This document shows positions 1-12,885 of a stretch of DNA of 64,000 bases, one piece after another (positions within the stretch are counted from its first letter, which is position 1; each line of letters starts with the position of its first letter). Source of the stretch: Ctena decussata (Eukaryota; Mollusca; Bivalvia; Lucinida; Lucinidae). The position numbers and the translations under genes were made by a program. Below the pieces are notes generated by a model. The model was not told the origin of the DNA, searched no databases, and worked only from the letters and a program-made list of their open reading frames with translations. The stretch is from NCBI GenBank assembly GCA_963989385.1, contig OZ022508.1, forward strand, positions 53,669,087 through 53,733,086, written 5' to 3'.

Positions 1-239
1 AATAGTCCATTAATCTTCAGCTAACCTGTTTAACAGAAGTCAAATGCAAATTGTCACTTTCTATCATGCACAGTGTGAAATCAGGTCTGCTTTTGCCTTT
101 GGAAATGGCGAAAATGGCCTAATTGTGTACTGAGCTAAGACTCAAATGTGTACATATTTTCGTTGCTTTCTCGAATATTCCAGACACAGTTGAGTTCTAC
201 AAAAAATAAAATACAAAAACATACAGCATAAGCAAGGGG

Positions 240-472
240 AATGGGTAAAGTTGCAGGGGAAAGCAACATTACCAGTTTCTGTTTTTTCTTTCTTCGCAGT
301 GGAAATCAACTCGTAAAGTTGCTCCTGTAGCAGAAAAGTCTTTCCTGTAAGAGTACATCCAATTTTAAAAGGGCTATGTCGTCCAGGGAGGAAAATAGGA
401 AGTCACAAAAGTAGCAACCCTTGGTTAAATGGCGGAAAAGCATGGAGCTTTACTTTACCCATACACTCATTT
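240..472 (+). repeat. Family Q MITE-like repeat, copy 1
   Basis: Diverged copy of a ~240-bp non-coding repeat found about nine times in the window. Shared blocks in order are a GGGGAAAGCAAC-type start, a central imperfect palindrome (GTTGCTCCTGTAGCAG here), then GGGCTATGTCGTCCAG, GGAAGTCACAAAAGT and GGCGGAAAAGCATGGAG. No reading frame is conserved between copies. The class is not established; the palindromic core suggests a non-autonomous DNA element. Confidence 0.6.
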
Positions 473-1256
473 CCATTCGACACTACGGCAAAATGACTAT
501 CGCGAATATTTTTGACCACATCTGTAATGTGATTTACAATATTGGACAAAGCATTGCCTAAGTACTATTTTGTCGCCACAGAGACACTATTACTCTTAAA
601 TAATTGACATACTGGATTAAATGGACCACAAAAACAAGACCATTTGGATTGATTTTGTAACTAACGTGCATCTATCTGATACGATCTGCAAAAAAGAGAA
701 GGCTTGCCTGGAAGCATATGTTAACTGTAATATCCAGGCCAAGATGTGCATGTGCGCAAGCGCATGTGCACAGCCTTGTCTAGGCATGTGCAGTTGGTGA
801 TTAATCCTATAAAATTCCAACATTGTCTTGGTGGGCTGCACATGCTCTGACCGGAGTGCACATGCGCACAGGTTAGTGTGAGCAGGCTGAATTTACTTGT
901 CTATTTAAACCGTTTTCCATGATTCATTTTATGAAGGTCAGTACCCTGCCTGCTATGAATGTTCTCCGGTGTCTGTAACAGCGTCATCGACTCCTCACAA
1001 TTTTATGGATTTAGTGCAAACGTCTATGATCTCGGTCTATACTTTTTTGCAAGGGTCCATTTTTTTATCTGTAATGTTGTGTCGTTAGCATATTTCCACA
1101 CAACACTCCCTCTTCTTCATAAAATCGAACTTATCATCACGAAAATATGAAATCTAGTGTGTGTGTGGGGGTGGGGTGGGGGGGGGGATGATGGAGGTGG
1201 CATTTTAAAGTTGGTGCCATACTACAGATATGTGTATGGATACAACACTATTTTTG
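473..1256. other. No gene recognised
   Basis: Apart from a GTGCAC-rich palindrome (745-772) and a G-rich run (about 1165-1189, alternating T/G then poly-G), I see nothing interpretable. Short open frames here have no recognisable motif. Confidence 0.5.
745..772. other. Alternating purine-pyrimidine imperfect palindrome
   Basis: Two 13-nt arms (TGTGCATGTGCGC and GCGCATGTGCACA) match at 11 of 13 positions around a 2-nt centre. They form a stretch of alternating purines and pyrimidines. A related GTGCACATGCGCAC block lies about 100 bp downstream. Such sequence can adopt Z-DNA or a cruciform; a function is not implied. Confidence 0.5.
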
Positions 1257-1436
1257 TCTGTCATTGTTTTTCTGCCTTCTTGTTGGCTTCCCTGGATGAT
1301 GCAGCACTTCTTAAAAGGGCTCTTTTCTTAAAGGATAGAATTTGCAAACTCTTTCCTTTAAGAGATGATCTCCATGGAGAATAGAAGCATAAAGGTAGAT
1401 GGCAGAGTAGCTTCTCCTGAAAGTGTACCGATTCAA
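1257..1436 (-). repeat. Family Q repeat, copy 2 (partial)
   Basis: Reverse-orientation copy. It ends with the complement of the family start (GCTTCTCCTGAAAGTGTACC) and contains the core AAAGGATAGAATTTGC / AAACTCTTTCCTTTAAGAG, the family's central palindrome. The outer end opposite the GTACACTTTC terminus is decayed. Confidence 0.65.
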
Positions 1437-2343
1437 TTAAAGTTTGAAACGCATCTAGTTCAAGCAAGTACAGTACTAGCGGTGTGGGCACTTTTGCGTG
1501 GCGCCATTTTACATGGACATGTACTCATGTATTATGCCAGAAAAAAGGATTAAAGATTACTTACACTGCATGTGTAATATGAGAAATTTATGCCAATAGC
1601 TTTTACAAATTTGATTTAAGGAACGGGCACATATACCCTGAGCGTCACACGACTTAAGTCCGATACATGTTATGATGCGCGAAGTTTTTATTTTGTAATT
1701 ATGTACATTCAACCTTTTCCCAGTTACACATAATTTTGCAGGAAAACCCTTCTGCATGTATGAATCTACCAGGCATCATTATCTTTGATAGTCGTTTTTT
1801 TTATTCCAGATATATAGCTCTACACTGTAGAATTTGCATTACCATACAGTTTCCCACAGACAAAAAGCAAAATCAACTTATTTCCAACGGATTTAATCTC
1901 AAGCATGTATTTGTTTTGTTCCAAGGTTCTGAAGCTCATACACTTTAGTAAACACCTGACAAAATTCGAGGACAACCCTGGCCCTGTCGGGGCAGAAATA
2001 ACATTGGCTAACTTTGACTGTATGCTCATATCAAACTTTATCGAATAACATTCTCTCCTAGAAAAGCATTCTGTCCTAGGCTTTTGCCCTTTAAAAGGCT
2101 GTATCTACCAGGACGGCCGAAATAAAAGTTTCAATTCATTAAAATGAGCATGCCTTTCTACGCTTAAGAATTTTGTAAATGTGAAATAAGATAATTTGCA
2201 TCAAGTCTATGAAAAAAAGAGAATGACTAAGGTTATGCAAAACTTTTTCTTGAGTAGTATACATGCCGCTCATATAGAGAAACCGAGCGCGTCATAAGTG
2301 TACGTATGGGTTATTTTTAGTTTTGTTTTTTCTCTGGATAAGA
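1437..2343. other. No gene recognised
   Basis: AT-rich sequence without a recognisable coding frame, RNA gene or repeat copy matching elsewhere in the window. Confidence 0.5.
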
Positions 2344-3043
2344 TTCAACATCCACATAAACACAACCTCAAATATGGTGGCTGACTATTACCAGCATGAA
2401 CGAACTTAATTAGGAATAAAAGCATCGCAAACGACTGCATGATACCCCGCCACTGCAAACCTTTATCACACACTGATTTTTCCAGATTTATGCATGTATA
2501 TAGCCGGGGACAGGGGGAGATAACTCCCATGGGGTAAATTTGAGCATCACTGGAGGCTTTCATCACTTTGATCATTTGCTGAAAGTTACAGAAAAATTGC
2601 TTCAAACTCTGATTTTATATGGAATTTTTCATGATTTTATACATGTATATTGTCTCAGGGCAGGGGCAGATAACCCCTGATGATAAAATTTCTGTGCTCA
2701 TAAAAAGCATTTGTTACTTCGATCATGTTTGTGAAGTTTCATCATGATACTCTAAGTAGTAAAGGAACTAGAGGCCAGAAACCGTTTTTTGTACATTGAC
2801 AAGTGCCATAACTCTGTCAAAAATTAACGAAATTTGCCTATTAACAATCCCAAGCGAGACAATCTCGGTACAAATGCATATACAAAATTTGAAGGAAATC
2901 AGTTGATAAATACTTAAGTTATCGAACGGAAACGAAGTGCGGACGGACAGACGGACGTACATACGACGGACGGACGGACAGACACACGGACGGCCAACGT
3001 GAAAACATAATACCCCGCCACTAACGTGTGGCGGGGTATAAAA
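2344..3043. mobile_element. Pearl/Helitron-like non-autonomous element with (GGAC)n and terminal hairpin
   Basis: The segment contains two related blocks (about 2470-2620 and 2630-2770). Each has a TTTATACATGTATAT-like motif, a CAGGGGGAGATAACTCC / CAGGGGCAGATAACCCC motif and a GATCATTTG-type motif, so it is a degenerate tandem pair. It then runs into a GGAC/GGACA-rich tract (2938-2996) and finishes with a perfect hairpin (3011-3021 with 3028-3038, arms TACCCCGCCAC, loop TAACGT). The same ATACCCCGCCACT motif also occurs near 2443. Bivalve genomes carry non-autonomous elements with central tandem repeats and a 3' hairpin (pearl-type, related to Helitrons). Assignment here is by architecture only: no CTRR terminus follows the hairpin. 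Confidence 0.55.
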
Positions 3044-4409
3044 ATCTGAAGGTCGTTATAGTGTAAAGGTTCTAAAAATATCACACTGCATTAAGCCAAG
3101 CAGCGTCGTCTAAAATTGTCAACAGCAGGACACCGATCAAGTTTACATGCTGATACATTACATCACGCTGCCGTGACCGTCATACGCGTTTCGGTTACAT
3201 GTTGAGAGTGACGTATTATATAAAGCAAGTGCGAAAAGGGCATACCTAGATCAGTCTTCACAAATAGCAATATTCTCAGAGAAAGCAAGTCTTTAAAATT
3301 CTGGGTTAATTGTGCCTTGATGTTTTGAGAGACCTGTTCTTAAATTCTTTCACCCGAATTTCTGGATGTTGACGAAATTATAGTATAGTGTACAATGTAA
3401 CCCAGAACAACACATTGCAGTCATTTGAGATGCACTCAGTGGCGCTATTAAAATGATTGAGGGGGAGAACGGGATTTAATTACTGAAATAAGTATAGTAG
3501 TCTATCTACAGAGTGGTTCTGGGAAAGAAATGCATTTTTTTTTGTTTTAATTTCTTGCTACGTGAGGCGCGGACTAATGATTTTGGTACATTGACCACTT
3601 TTACATTTATTATAAAATTTCCTATCCAAGAACAATTATGACACTTCAAATAAATTACTCTTTCCGATACTGAATACATGATATCATATTGTTTTCTACC
3701 AAGTTTAAAAACAAATTCATCATTTTAAGAAGCAGCAGTGATAATTGAAATATTGACTCTGCCTATATAGCGACCCCTGGATTTCTTATGAATTGTCTTA
3801 TCCAGACTGATTTATACTATCAACAACATGATAACTTGATTTCGCTCACTATGATAAGTTGATTAATCGCTGTGAGTTGCATCGCAGTCTGTATAAAGCA
3901 CCAAATAGACTGTGGCATCTTAAGATTCCTAAGTATCGGATCAAACATGCCTGAACACTTGTGAGGACCTGTAATGCTCCAAGTGGATCAGTATCAGCGA
4001 GGTCAGAACTTTTGACTAATCCATCATATGCTGTATAATACATTTTAAATTGATTTGGCCAAAATCATAGATGGAAAATCTTTTGCTGAAAAAAGTATAG
4101 TGATGGCAAAAGTGTTGCAATATGCTGAGTATTTAGGGTACTTGTATAGAATGAACGGTAGAATATACTCTGATTATTGAATTAACATGCAACATCTTTG
4201 ACGTGACCTTTTCTGACTTCTAAACATGGTAGTCATTCAAGACAAATCAGACAAAGCCTAGGCAAAGTATTGGAAAAGGTCTGATTTCAAGTTCTAAATG
4301 CTGTCAATTCAACTCATTATTGACGATAGGTAAAGATTAAAAATAACCACTGAATTCAAATCGTTGGAGAAAAAAGAAAACAAATAAAGAATAATACCAA
4401 AAGTACATA
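3044..4409. other. No gene recognised
   Basis: AT-rich sequence with no convincing reading frame or repeat match inside the window. A 64-codon frame on the minus strand near 3849-4043 has no recognisable motif. Confidence 0.5.
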
Positions 4410-7400
4410 TAGGCCATGAGCCAGAAATGGTTTACCTCCCCCCCCCGGGGAATTTTGCAGACCATACTTTTCTTAAAGCCCACATCTTAGAAGTATTTTG
4501 CAGCATGTTAGCCCTCTGGCGAGTGGGGCGTTAAGCTGTAACAGCCTGTTACAAACGTTACCCATTAAAAAAATAAACATAAAATAAAAATAATCAAAAA
4601 TTATAAAAAAATAGAAATCACTTTCCTACGTTTAAAGTTATAGTAGAATCTAAAAGAACAATCCAGTAGCTAAAAGTTATGATGTTTGACAGGTCACTTT
4701 AGCCCACATGGTGTCATATACGTGACATTTGTCTTTACACTCCATTAAAATTGCTATTTCTATCCAAAATACTTTCTTTTTGTAAGTTGCTCCTTTATTA
4801 TTAGACCATATGTTTGTTACTGTATTAAAGACAATTTATTGATCTTTTCAGATCTGCAAAAATTATTATCCTATCTTGTATACTTTGGGAGAAATAGGAT
4901 GTTTAACACAGTACCCCCTTATAAATGTTCCATATTACAATTATCACTTTCTGTATCATTCAAGCGCTTGAACTACACTGTATGAATTAAAAAACAACAA
5001 GAAAAGGTAATATTGAATATGCCAGCCTATCTAAACGGCAAGGAACAGTTTCACAATATTTTGAATGCATTTTAGTCGGCCATAATGATCGATTATATAC
5101 GTTACCGAGGGCTATTTTTGTTAAACTCACATAATTTGATGATAGAATCATTTTATTTTCGTTGGTAGCAGTTTCTTCATGAAAGAATCTTTAAATATAA
5201 AGGAAAAATGCATTCTGGTTTATTTTCTATGATAAGTCATCACTAGAAGTAACGTAAATAACATTAACATTTCATTATAATACCTTTAATCAGGATTTTC
5301 CCACTGTCACATAAAAAACAATAACATATATAAATCTGGGTGTTCTTATGATATACTGTGTACTTGGACCTAGCAACACTTCTCGCAGTTATTACTCTTA
5401 GGGATTCATGAGGTGTGTTTTATACGTGATTAAACACAGTATACTACAAATTGTAATGCTAAGGGCATTGACATATTCTGCACATGTAAAACGTTTTTTT
5501 GTTTTTTGCAGGCAACTTTGTTATTATATCAAAAATAAAAGTATTTCATAATGGCGTTGCCCAGTTTGTTTCTTTTACAATTTGTACATTTGAGTTCTAA
5601 AGACAGTAACATACGTGAAATTTTGTTATATACAACTTAAAAAATAAACAAAATACCACACCAGAAAAAATAAAAAGATAAAGCCGCAGCTAAGCCAGCA
5701 TAGATTTTGCATATAGGGCTCGAATAAAATGATGTACAATCAGTATGATAACATTAAAAGCTAAGCGCTTTTGACGTGTTTAGTATAAAATTATAAAATA
5801 ATCAGTAATTAACAATGCAAATGTAGTACCACCTTGTTTACTGACAGGATTTGGTATAGTTTTTACGTGCACACTGACACTGAAAAAACTATAAAGCAGA
5901 ACAGTAAACCTGAAGTTTGAAGACTTAAGCCAAATACAGTTCTGCATCAAAGCTAATGTAGATATTTGCTGGCAGCGTATTCTTACTTTTGTAAGACTAT
6001 CGTATATTTTACGTTACCAAGGGAAACAACATTGCTGAGTTACAGTTAAGAAACAAACTTTTGAAAATAATTAATGGCAGTGTCAATACATTGCTTTATT
6101 TAGTTCGTTTATGTATTTAACAATAATGTGCCAACCAGGAGTTTGGGAGAATAGTATCAGAAACATTTAATACAGAAAAGAGACACTGGCAGTTTACTAG
6201 CATACTGTAGCAATCTATAAATGCTATGTTTAAGATGATCTATATTTCTATGCTTTTGTTTCTTTCTTTTTAAAGTCTAAATACTTTCGATAATCTCTTA
6301 AAGAATCTAACTACATTCAACCATCTATTAAAGCATCTATTCACCAAAGAACATAAAGATACGTTTAGTAGGGCAAAAATGTTTCAGGGACAGTGTTCCA
6401 GTAGCTCTGCACACATAATGAAATGGCAAATGAAAATGACAGAATATACTAATGTTAGTCCTCGCTGTTCAGATACCTATGAGCAAATCTTAGTTGTTCT
6501 CCTTCAGAATGTATTCGCCTACACCGTAGTTATGCTTTGCAGCATAATATTGAGAAGAAAAAAAAGAAAAGAAAAAAAGGCCGAACAAGTAACGTATACA
6601 AACGTATTCATTGCGAGTTTATGGATTCTTCATTTCCGATATCCTAAACTAGCAAAACAGTATTTCTAAAGAGCAAATAATCAAACAATAGAAATAATGC
6701 ATACCTATACATGCCAAGGAAGGGTTAACCTAAATAACTTACTGCATTTGATCTCTGTGACCTTGTATTACCATATTGTTTACTTTTTAGCAATAAATAT
6801 GGTTGAAAACTGCTTATTTATGACATCTTACTGCTTATCTTATCATCTTTGTCCAAATTTGTTAAATAATGTTAAGGAATACAGCATTTTGGCAATATCC
6901 AAACAACAATTTTAGTTGCTTAAATATTGAAAAATTGTCTGACTGAAATTTGTATTTCGTAACACCTTTAGTCCGTGATAGTAACAACAAGTGGGAATAA
7001 AATCATGGGGTTTGCAAAGTTACCTGACCAGTCAAATATTTGTAACAACATAATGAAAAATAGAACTCCTGAACAAGCTGATGACAGAATGATGTATGCG
7101 TTATAAAGTATGTCACTTTCTATCAGCCTTAAATTTTCACATTGTTAATAGTTTGTAATGTGTTTGATGGCCGGGAGCTGCATAAACAGATCACGTAGAT
7201 CACAAATTAATATGTAAGTTATGATCATGGGAGCCACACATATTTGCTAATCTGTGTAAAGCAGTTACTGTGCAAAGAGGCTCGTGGCTGACGATTCGAC
7301 TGACAGCATAGAAAAAATGGTGTTTATCCCTGTTGGGGGAGTTGGTACTGCTTTTGATTGCCTCGGCTGGCAGTCACGGTTGCGTGTTTGTATGTAGGGT

Positions 7401-8662
7401 AATTGAATGGCTCAGCCAACAGCACCAGTAGCGAAATTGGTTTTATCCCTATCACGACGAGAACCTAAATATTAATCAGTTGCAGAATATATCAACTCTT
7501 ACTTATTTCATTCTATGCATAAAATTTAAAAAAATCCTCTTTATGAAGTCACTTTTAAGTGAAACTGAATTGAAGGCAAGGTCGAAATGCTTCAGCTATA
7601 ACAATCTATGTGCGTCTTGCTGAGTGTTTGTGTATTTCAAAGAGCTAAATTGCCATCTGACTACCAGTGGTAAGCTAATACTACAGCAATGAATAATACA
7701 TATTGCCCGGGAACTAAATTTTTGATAACAGATGACTCACAAATCTTATCCCGCGATATATTACAATTATGTAACGTAACATTACTGTTAGATTGCTTTT
7801 TTAAATATACACTATCCGATGATTTTAACTATAGTTGAGGACATATAAAACTGGCGTTTCTTCATATTTACATATACAACAGTGTCTACTTAAGACATAA
7901 TATAGATAATATTAAAAATGAAATGCAGCTGATGTTGGCTTTCTTAGCTTTTCTCATCATTTTGTAGGTTAAATTCTTAAAAATAAGATAGTTTCTGTCC
8001 ACATTTAATATATCCACTGCTAACTGCTGCCTAACTAATCTAAGCTGTGCATAAATCAAAGAAGATTGATGGAGCACGTATAAACTTCAGTCCACCAATT
8101 CAGAGTATTAGTCTGGTTGTTGTTTTTTTTTCCGAATTTTTGTTGTGGTTATATACCTTATATATTTATCGTGTCTGCTGATGAGTTTTGTAAGACTTTA
8201 GTTTGTTTGTTTTTTATACTAGACTATTGAAACAGTCATATATATATGACAATTACTTTTCTCTTCACTTCATTCTTACAATTTGCTCCTTATAATACAT
8301 GTATTTAGACACTGAAGGGGAAAAACGTCAAATACAACGTAAACTACGTTATACAGATTAGTCAACTTATCGTTGACAATGTCAATTACCTTGAAACAGC
8401 GATTTATGTACTAGCAGACAAAACCCAACATTATTTAGGGCGAATACTAACATGTGTATACCAATGTGTATTTTTCTATTATAACGTGAATATGTAAATT
8501 TGGGTAGTGTAAGTAACGTTGACGTTACACGTTAATGCCCCAACGTACAGAGGGCTAACATGTGTCATTTTGTTTCGTATATAATGTAGTTTCAGAAAAC
8601 CATAGTGTCCAAAATTCCCCCTGGGGGGGAGGGAGGGGGGTCTATGGTCAGCTCAAGGTCTA
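4410..8662. mobile_element. 4.25-kb element with ~160-bp diverged TIRs, non-autonomous
   Basis: The two ends are inverted copies. Left blocks in order are GGCCATGAGCCAG, a C-run followed by GGGGAATTTTGCAGACCATA, GCATGTTAGCCCTCTG, GTGGGGCGTTAA and AACGTTACCCA. The reverse complement of the right end gives GACCTTGAGCTGACCATA, a C-run then AGGGGGAATTTTGGAC, ACATGTTAGCCCTCTG, GTTGGGGCATTAAC and TCAACGTTAC. The TIRs span about 4410-4570 and 8495-8662. The interior is very AT-rich and its longest frames are about 60-96 codons with no motif. A 3-bp flank (ATA on both sides) could be a TSD but is weak. Superfamily unknown. Confidence 0.6.
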
Positions 8663-8911
8663 ATAAAGGTTAGTTTCTATTGGCTCTATTATTATTCTTT
8701 TATTGTCCTTCTTTACCCTCATAAACACATAAATGCATCATTGCGTTCACAAGAATTTTGTAAAATAACATATATACTGTAGGATGCTGCGTTAAAAATT
8801 AAATCACTCTACATACAAGGAAAGAAAGGCTACAATTTTCGTTACATTGCGAGGAAAACTCGACGGCTAAGAGACTAACAAAAAAATTATAAGTGGAAGG
8901 AACATTTAATT

Positions 8912-9122
8912 TTAACTCTTTAAGCCCCAGTGACGCAATTAGCAAAATTTGCAAATAGTGTAGATCCTGATGAGGCGGCTCATAATGAGCCGCCTCATGT
9001 GGATCTACTCAGTTTGCCCTCTAGTCTTTGAATTCTCAATGTGAAATGTCTTAGACTAGGATTTTTTTTAATTATTGCAGACGTAAATTTTGTCGTCTGC
9101 TTTTCGGTACTGAAAGAGTTAA
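8912..9122. mobile_element. Family H TTAA-flanked MITE with apical hairpin, copy 1
   Basis: The left end is TTAA then CTCTTTAAGCCCC; the right end is CTGAAAGAG then TTAA. At the centre is GTAGATCCTG, then two perfect 14-nt arms (8970-8983 and 8985-8998, ATGAGGCGGCTCAT) separated by one base, then GTGGATCTAC. The terminal TTAA followed by CYC resembles piggyBac-type ends (inference). Other copies keep the outer GTAGACCCTGATCAG stem but carry different apical stems. Confidence 0.6.
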
Positions 9123-9235
9123 GGAACCCAGGTACTCTCATTCCAAGTTTCTTGCAGAACATATGAAATTGTGGGCCTGTTAGCCGTATAATTTACTGAT
9201 GTTGACATAAGTGCTAGTTAGAAATAAAAAAAGAT

Positions 9236-9420
9236 CTGGGGCCAGTTTCACGAACGATCTAAGCAAGAACTTTTGACTTAAGTTATATCTTAAGTCAAAA
9301 GTTTATACTTATGTGGTTTCACAAAAAAATCTTAGTTTAAACTCTTTGCTTAGATTTTGCTATAAACTTAAGTCAACCAGCGAGGTGACTTAAGTTCTCA
9401 CTTAAAATGTGTAAGGTAGA
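9236..9420. mobile_element. Truncated MITE with CTGGGGCCAGTTTCAC end
   Basis: The start CTGGGGCCAGTTTCACGAA, preceded by AT, resembles the CTGGGGCC terminus of the complete element at 15442-15688. It contains a perfect 15-bp inverted repeat (9268-9282 with 9289-9303, arms AACTTTTGACTTAAG, 6-nt loop) and further CTTAAGTC repeats near 9369-9400. No matching right terminus is found, so it appears truncated. Confidence 0.5.
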
Positions 9421-12400
9421 TATGGTGATGATAGGCTGTCATATTTCAGGAGATTCCACAAAATGCGTCAATAAATGAAGACTGTTTTGTTCATCCATTA
9501 TGCGTCTCGAGTTCTAAATTGTATTTTATGCTGTAACCTATAAGCGGTTTCAAACACAAGCAACTTTGCTACTGCGCATCCTATGTGGTTTCTGTTCCGG
9601 CCTCTCTGTGTTCATTTAGTAGGCACTGTGCATGGTAGGGTTTGATTTTTTCCTCCTTCAGTCTTCTACTGTTCGTGCTGTATATTTATTAAAAGTACAT
9701 TTGATGCTTTTGACAACTTATAAAAGTCTGCATAAAAGCACTGCATCACAATGTCTAAGAGACTACACCACAGTGTGTCATTATGTTAAAAAGGTGGAGA
9801 GACCATCGGTGTCCTTCCCTTTCTATCGTGACGGCATTTTAAAGCCAGATCCTTCTCATATAAAGATGATGGCACACAGTGTACATGTGCTACCACAAAA
9901 ATTACAGCCTCTAATTGTCAGTGTCACTAATGCTACAGAGAAATGACTGTATGTACAATGAACAGATATATATGGCATGCAAAGACAGTGGCTGTACTCA
10001 TTATACATGTTATACATGTATAAATAAGTTCTTAAATGCAAGGAAACCAGAATTAGCTACTATATACTGAATACGATCTAATTACCGTTTTGTTTTCAAA
10101 TTTACTCAAGAGTGAGTGAAGTAGTAATAAATCTAACCGGAACTAGCATCGTTTCCTAGAATAACCGCAGCAGTTAGAGAAACTTTTAGCTTTCGTTTTA
10201 CTTCAGATGTTGTTTTTATAGACACGACCATGCTAGCTTAGCTATTCTATGTCTATACTTAGTTTCAAATAAAGTGTTTAGGCGTTTCATATAAACACTA
10301 CTGGGCGGAGCCAGTTACGATAATGACATGATGCGAATTGATTTGATCATAGATTATATCAGCTAATCTAATAAAGATATACAAAATCAGGTACATGATA
10401 AAAGGCATTTGATATCTTAAGCCCATGCTACTCTATCGAATTTGTTTGATCAAATACGGGTTGATTTATGTTCATTCAAATTATTTGACAATGTAACACC
10501 AAAACCAAATAATCTTAATTGCCTTTCAAATAAGATAGCAAACATTGGATGCCGATAGATCCGGTCCAATTTTTTCCACAAATATTTCTTGACAAGCGGC
10601 TAATAAGGATGCAATTTACTACCGGTAATACTCCTGGCAAACAGTGAATTTCTCTCAGTGAGGGCTTTGAACACGGTACTTTTATACTTTCTGACATTCA
10701 CACAAACACTTTGTTTTAAGGCAGCCATAATCATAGTTTTTTTTTAGCATTCCAGCTTTTTGAGGAATAGTATTACACCCACCAAGTTTGATGCTAAATA
10801 TTTGACAGTGTGTCGTGAATATTGAATCAAACATATCATTTGAACAACAATAAATAAAAGTTGAGCAAGGAAGCAACACTGTGTATCATGGATTTTTTGT
10901 CAAACATTTTCTTATGAAGAACATTTTATCAAAGTAGTTTGATAGTGTAACATGGCCTTTGTATCGTTTACAAAACGGCAAACTACGATTATTTTTATGT
11001 TCATATACGTTTTGTTTTTGCCAAGTTTGGTCTTAATGCACACCACACTTTTGACCAAACTTAGTCTGAAGGAACCAGCCGCCAAACTCCAACGGATCTA
11101 CCTTTTCGGAATGTGTTTATTCAAATGATGCAAGGGGTTTTGGTAAAATACATAACCAAATCTAGTCATATTTACAAATCCTAAGACATCTCATGAATGC
11201 AATTATGGAGGATTATGGACTGTTTTTAACTGTCAATGTCCTATATGATTTAATGCTATTTAAGCTCACGCGATATCGTCGTTTACAGGTATATTATACG
11301 GGTCTGAGGAAAAAAGTTGCCCATGCACTGCAGCATCGCTGGCCTGAGAGGGGATTTAGTTAAGAAATAAATTATAACGAGAAATGAACAACAACAACTT
11401 CATAATTAGGCTGAATTCATTTCCTTCAGTCCTCAAACGCTAGTTCTTATAATTCCCATTCTGTTAGTATTAACATCCTGTAATGTAAACAAAATGTAAA
11501 AACTCGGCAAGCCTTTCCTTTTTAAAAGGAAACTTAATTTATATTTATAGAGAAAAAAGTATTCTTAGTATACTAGTTTTAGAGGGTGAGAGAAAGCTAG
11601 TTATGTCAGAGATGTTGTTTTGTGCTCCCATTTTACCAAACTACACCAGAACAGGGATGTATCTTACACTTCCATGACCAGAATAACTTTCATCTTCAAT
11701 GCTATTCAAGTAAGTCAAGTCTATTGATATGACACAGTGTGTCATATCTTTCTTGTTTATACATATGTATGTATGTTAAGTCAAAAGAAGTGACTAGATA
11801 CGTTTAAACCAAAACATGCAAATAACAAAAACATCATAGTTGGAATATGAATCAATTAGCCTATTCCCGACCATAATTCAGATTTTAGCAACTCGCAATT
11901 CCCCCATTATCAATATGAAATTTCATCATCAGGTTAGTCTGCTCTTGAAATATCTTAATTACGTTATAAACAGTGGTTTATGACAGATTATTAACACTGT
12001 TTCCAGGTAATTACCTCCTTGTACTTAAGCTGTATCATAGATCATTCGTATAGGAAGGACAATATTGACAGAGTTTAAAAATGGCACCGTGTTACGATGC
12101 CCTCTACTACAATACAAATACTTGCTACAGGGTTACACAGGATAAACCAATACTAGTTGTTTATTTTCAGCTCTATGACAGAAGAGTTGTAAATACCGCT
12201 TCTGGCTAAGAACATTAAAGAATTAAAAACAATTAAAAGAATGTTACGTAAACCAAGGTAGAAAGTACAAATCAAAATGTAGCATAGAACAGTCAGCATG
12301 CACAACATGGTTTGGCATTTCCCACGACCTAGCCGGACCTTACGACTAGAAAGAACTTTCACTGAAAACGCAATAATAGATCTCAACTTTAAAACTTCCT

Positions 12401-12647
12401 CCTCTGTTTTTATTCATTAACAAATTACTGCCTTCTGTTTGAAGCAAAAAATTATATGTATAAACGTAAGCAAGGACTTTTCCTTTTCCAGAAGTTCGAT
12501 GTTGGCTTTATTTTGGAAAATGCAGGAGAGATCACAACAACTATCATTCAGATCTCGAATAGAGACCATAAACATCGCCCGAACTTCGATATCAGTTTCT
12601 GGTCCTTCTGGACTTTTCTGATCATAGACTTTGTTTGCGAATATAAT
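9421..12647. other. No gene recognised over 3.2 kb
   Basis: The longest frame (104 codons, plus strand, 9632-9946) has no recognisable domain and overlaps a TATA-rich ATACATGT repeat region, so I do not call it a gene. A small inverted repeat, CAAGTTTGGTC / GACCAAACTT, lies near 11027-11066. Nothing else interpretable was seen. Confidence 0.5.
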
Positions 12648-12885
12648 TGAGCCGCGACACGAGAAAACCAACAATGGGGTTGTGCGCCCAGCGCAGACTC
12701 AGATCAGCCTGGGCATCCACCCAATCTGATCAGACTCGTCGCTAAGCGCTCAAAGGGTAGCTAAGGGTCTAAGCTACCTTCATGCGGACAGCGAAGACTC
12801 TGATCAGACTGGGCGGATGCCCAGGCTGATCTGAGTCTGCGCTGGGCGCATTACCACATTGTTGGTTTTCTCGTGTCGCGGCTCA
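12648..12885. mobile_element. Family P palindromic MITE, copy 1
   Basis: The best preserved of eight ~230-240-bp copies. The ends are TGAGCCGCGACACGAGAAAA and its inverse. Inside each end, GCGCCCAGCGCAGACTCAGA and CAGCCTGGGCATC are mirrored on the other arm, so the whole element folds into one long hairpin. The centre reads AGGGTAGCTAAGGGTCTAAGC. No coding capacity. Class unknown; flanking TSDs are inconsistent between copies. Confidence 0.85.

Noticed and set aside
9632..9946. 104-codon frame as a small gene
   Set aside because: No motif, no supporting start or splice context, and neighbouring frames of similar size are common by chance in this AT-rich DNA.
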